Origin: Rodentolepis nana
Taxonomy: Eukaryota > Platyhelminthes > Cestoda > Cyclophyllidea > Hymenolepididae
Length of the DNA stretch: 19,148 bases
Assembly (NCBI GenBank): GCA_900617975.1
Contig: UZAE01013789.1
Span: 1-19,148 of the forward strand
Direction of reading: 5' to 3'
Part shown: positions 18,442 through 19,148 of the stretch, piece after piece
How positions within the stretch are numbered: the first letter of the stretch is position 1
Layout: each line of letters opens with the position of its first letter
Made by a program: the position numbers and the translations under genes
The notes under the pieces: model-generated
Told to the model about the DNA's origin: nothing
Database searches by the model: none
Seen by the model: the letters and a program-made list of their open reading frames with translations, nothing else

Positions 18442-18470
18442 GGGGAGGGGGGGGGGAGGGGATGGAAGGG
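18442..18470 (+). other. G-rich tract with G-quadruplex potential
   Basis: Runs of 4, 10, 4 and 3 consecutive Gs are separated by 1, 1 and 6 bases, which satisfies the usual four-run quadruplex pattern on the + strand. A pyrimidine tract ending CAG (TTTTCCTCTCCAG, 18428-18440) lies directly in front of it. It stands out sharply from the AT-rich background. Confidence 0.75.
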
Positions 18471-18791
18471 CTGTTTCATTCAGTTGAACTTACCACCTAA
18501 ATATATATTGAATTTGGATCTGCTATGGATACTTACTTAAATTGGCATCGTTAAACAATTTTACATGAGATCACATAATGTTTTCGCATTGAATTACTTT
18601 CTAAGTGTCTTATTTGAATTTGTTGTTTTGCTTATATTGTGATTCTCGTTTGTTTCTTTGTAGCCGAGTTTTACTATTCATAAACCGACATTCATATTTC
18701 GGATAGAACATATAGTGAAAGCACGTCAAGTTAGCCTCTATTAAATCCAATTATAATCCTAAAATAATCAAGCACTTCAATAATTTAAATG

Positions 18792-18814
18792 TTTATTTAT
18801 TTATTTATTTATTT
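18792..18814. repeat. (TTTA)n microsatellite
   Basis: Almost six perfect TTTA units. On the - strand this is an AAAT tail at the end of the pyrimidine-rich unit. Confidence 0.9.
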
Positions 18815-19047
18815 CAAATGGCGGGCTTTATGACACTTATCATTAGTCCTTTAGCTGACTTCGGGCTTCACAGAGGGAATGTTCATCAAAGTAGCAGAAA
18901 GTCGAGGGGTGGGGAAGAGAAGAGCGATTCACAGATGTAAAAGAGGCAGACAGACACAAAGGTAGAGAAAAAGGTAAGGTGAGAACTGTGAAAGGTGACG
19001 AATATGACAAGCAGTCGAGCCATGATAGCTTGAAGTGAGAAGTCAAC

Positions 19048-19119
19048 TGCCGGTTAATAGACTTTTTTGCCGTATGAGTATACGTTGCCCAGGGTGCACC
19101 ACGTGGAGGTAAGTCTATC
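19048..19119. repeat. Core repeat, copy 3
   Basis: The most intact copy. It runs from CTGCCGGTTAATAGACTT through TATGAGTATACGTTGCCC and GGTGCACCACGTGG to AGGTAAGTCTATCG. It has perfect 8-base inverted ends and both palindromes, and on the + strand a perfect splice-donor-like sequence (GAG followed by GTAAGT). It shares its left half with copy 2 and its right half with copy 1. Confidence 0.8.
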
Positions 19120-19148
19120 GTATTCTTAAGAATAATTGTTTAGAAAAC

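Larger units (their letters stand above)
18792..19119 (-). mobile_element. Retroposon-like repeat unit with core copy 3 and (AAAT)n tail
   Basis: On the - strand the unit starts with core copy 3 (19119 to 19048), continues through a pyrimidine-rich stretch of about 200 bases similar in character to the 284-bp units, and ends in a run of AAAT repeats (18814 to 18792). A 3' tail of short A-rich repeats is typical of SINEs and LINEs. The frame at 18843-19046 is low-complexity Ser/Leu/Phe-rich sequence and probably not a gene. The 5' boundary may lie beyond the window, and no target-site duplication could be identified. Confidence 0.45.

Overview
This is a eukaryotic, AT-rich (roughly two-thirds A+T by eye) genomic window, almost certainly from an arthropod. 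It holds no bacterial-style operon, no complete host gene that I can recognise and no RNA gene. All readable protein signals are decayed transposable elements: a mariner DNA transposon, a Jockey/LINE-type non-LTR retrotransposon (endonuclease and RNase H pieces) and a fragment of a Mutator-like transposase-domain protein. From memory, the retroelement and the short repeat family resemble sequences common in orb-weaving spider genomes. That placement is inference and was not searched.

Layout. (1) 1-1190: a (TA)n tract, a frameshifted fragment of the Mutator-like protein on the + strand, and its structured non-coding tail. (2) 1191-10749: mostly AT-rich sequence without recognisable genes. It contains one protein-like open frame of unknown identity on the - strand (1389-1685), a GC-rich patch with an 8-bp stem (4813-4915), a pyrimidine-rich (- strand) patch near 7680-8190, and a short repeat found at about 6578 and 10130. 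(3) 10750-11575: the 3' half of a mariner element on the - strand, abutting a Ser/Thr/Pro-rich frame (11576-11989) that may be the start of a retrotransposon ORF1. (4) 12215-14519: a - strand non-LTR retrotransposon remnant in which the endonuclease domain is joined directly to RNase H and the reverse transcriptase is missing. (5) 14601-15300: two tandem units of about 284 bp sharing a roughly 70-bp core, directly upstream of the endonuclease in its sense direction. A third core copy lies at 19048-19119 and heads a pyrimidine-rich unit with an (AAAT)n tail. (6) 17230-18790: unassigned sequence with a G-rich, G-quadruplex-like tract.

Assembly caution. The window has three single-N positions (11262, 13158, 15794). 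Each is flanked by a direct duplication: 291 bp, a 657-bp versus 1079-bp variant pair, and 1435 bp. These look like contig ends whose overlap was never collapsed, so features right of each N partly repeat those on its left. The middle pair is informative because its two versions differ: one carries an expanded endonuclease module, the other a scrambled array of RNase H mini-modules.

Nothing here acts as a working pathway. The elements are nested and broken, and no complete transposase or polymerase is encoded. The most unusual items are the reverse-transcriptase-less endonuclease-RNase H junction, the RNase H mini-module array whose units mostly keep a catalytic aspartate lost in the flanking copies, and the monomer-like 284-bp leader units.
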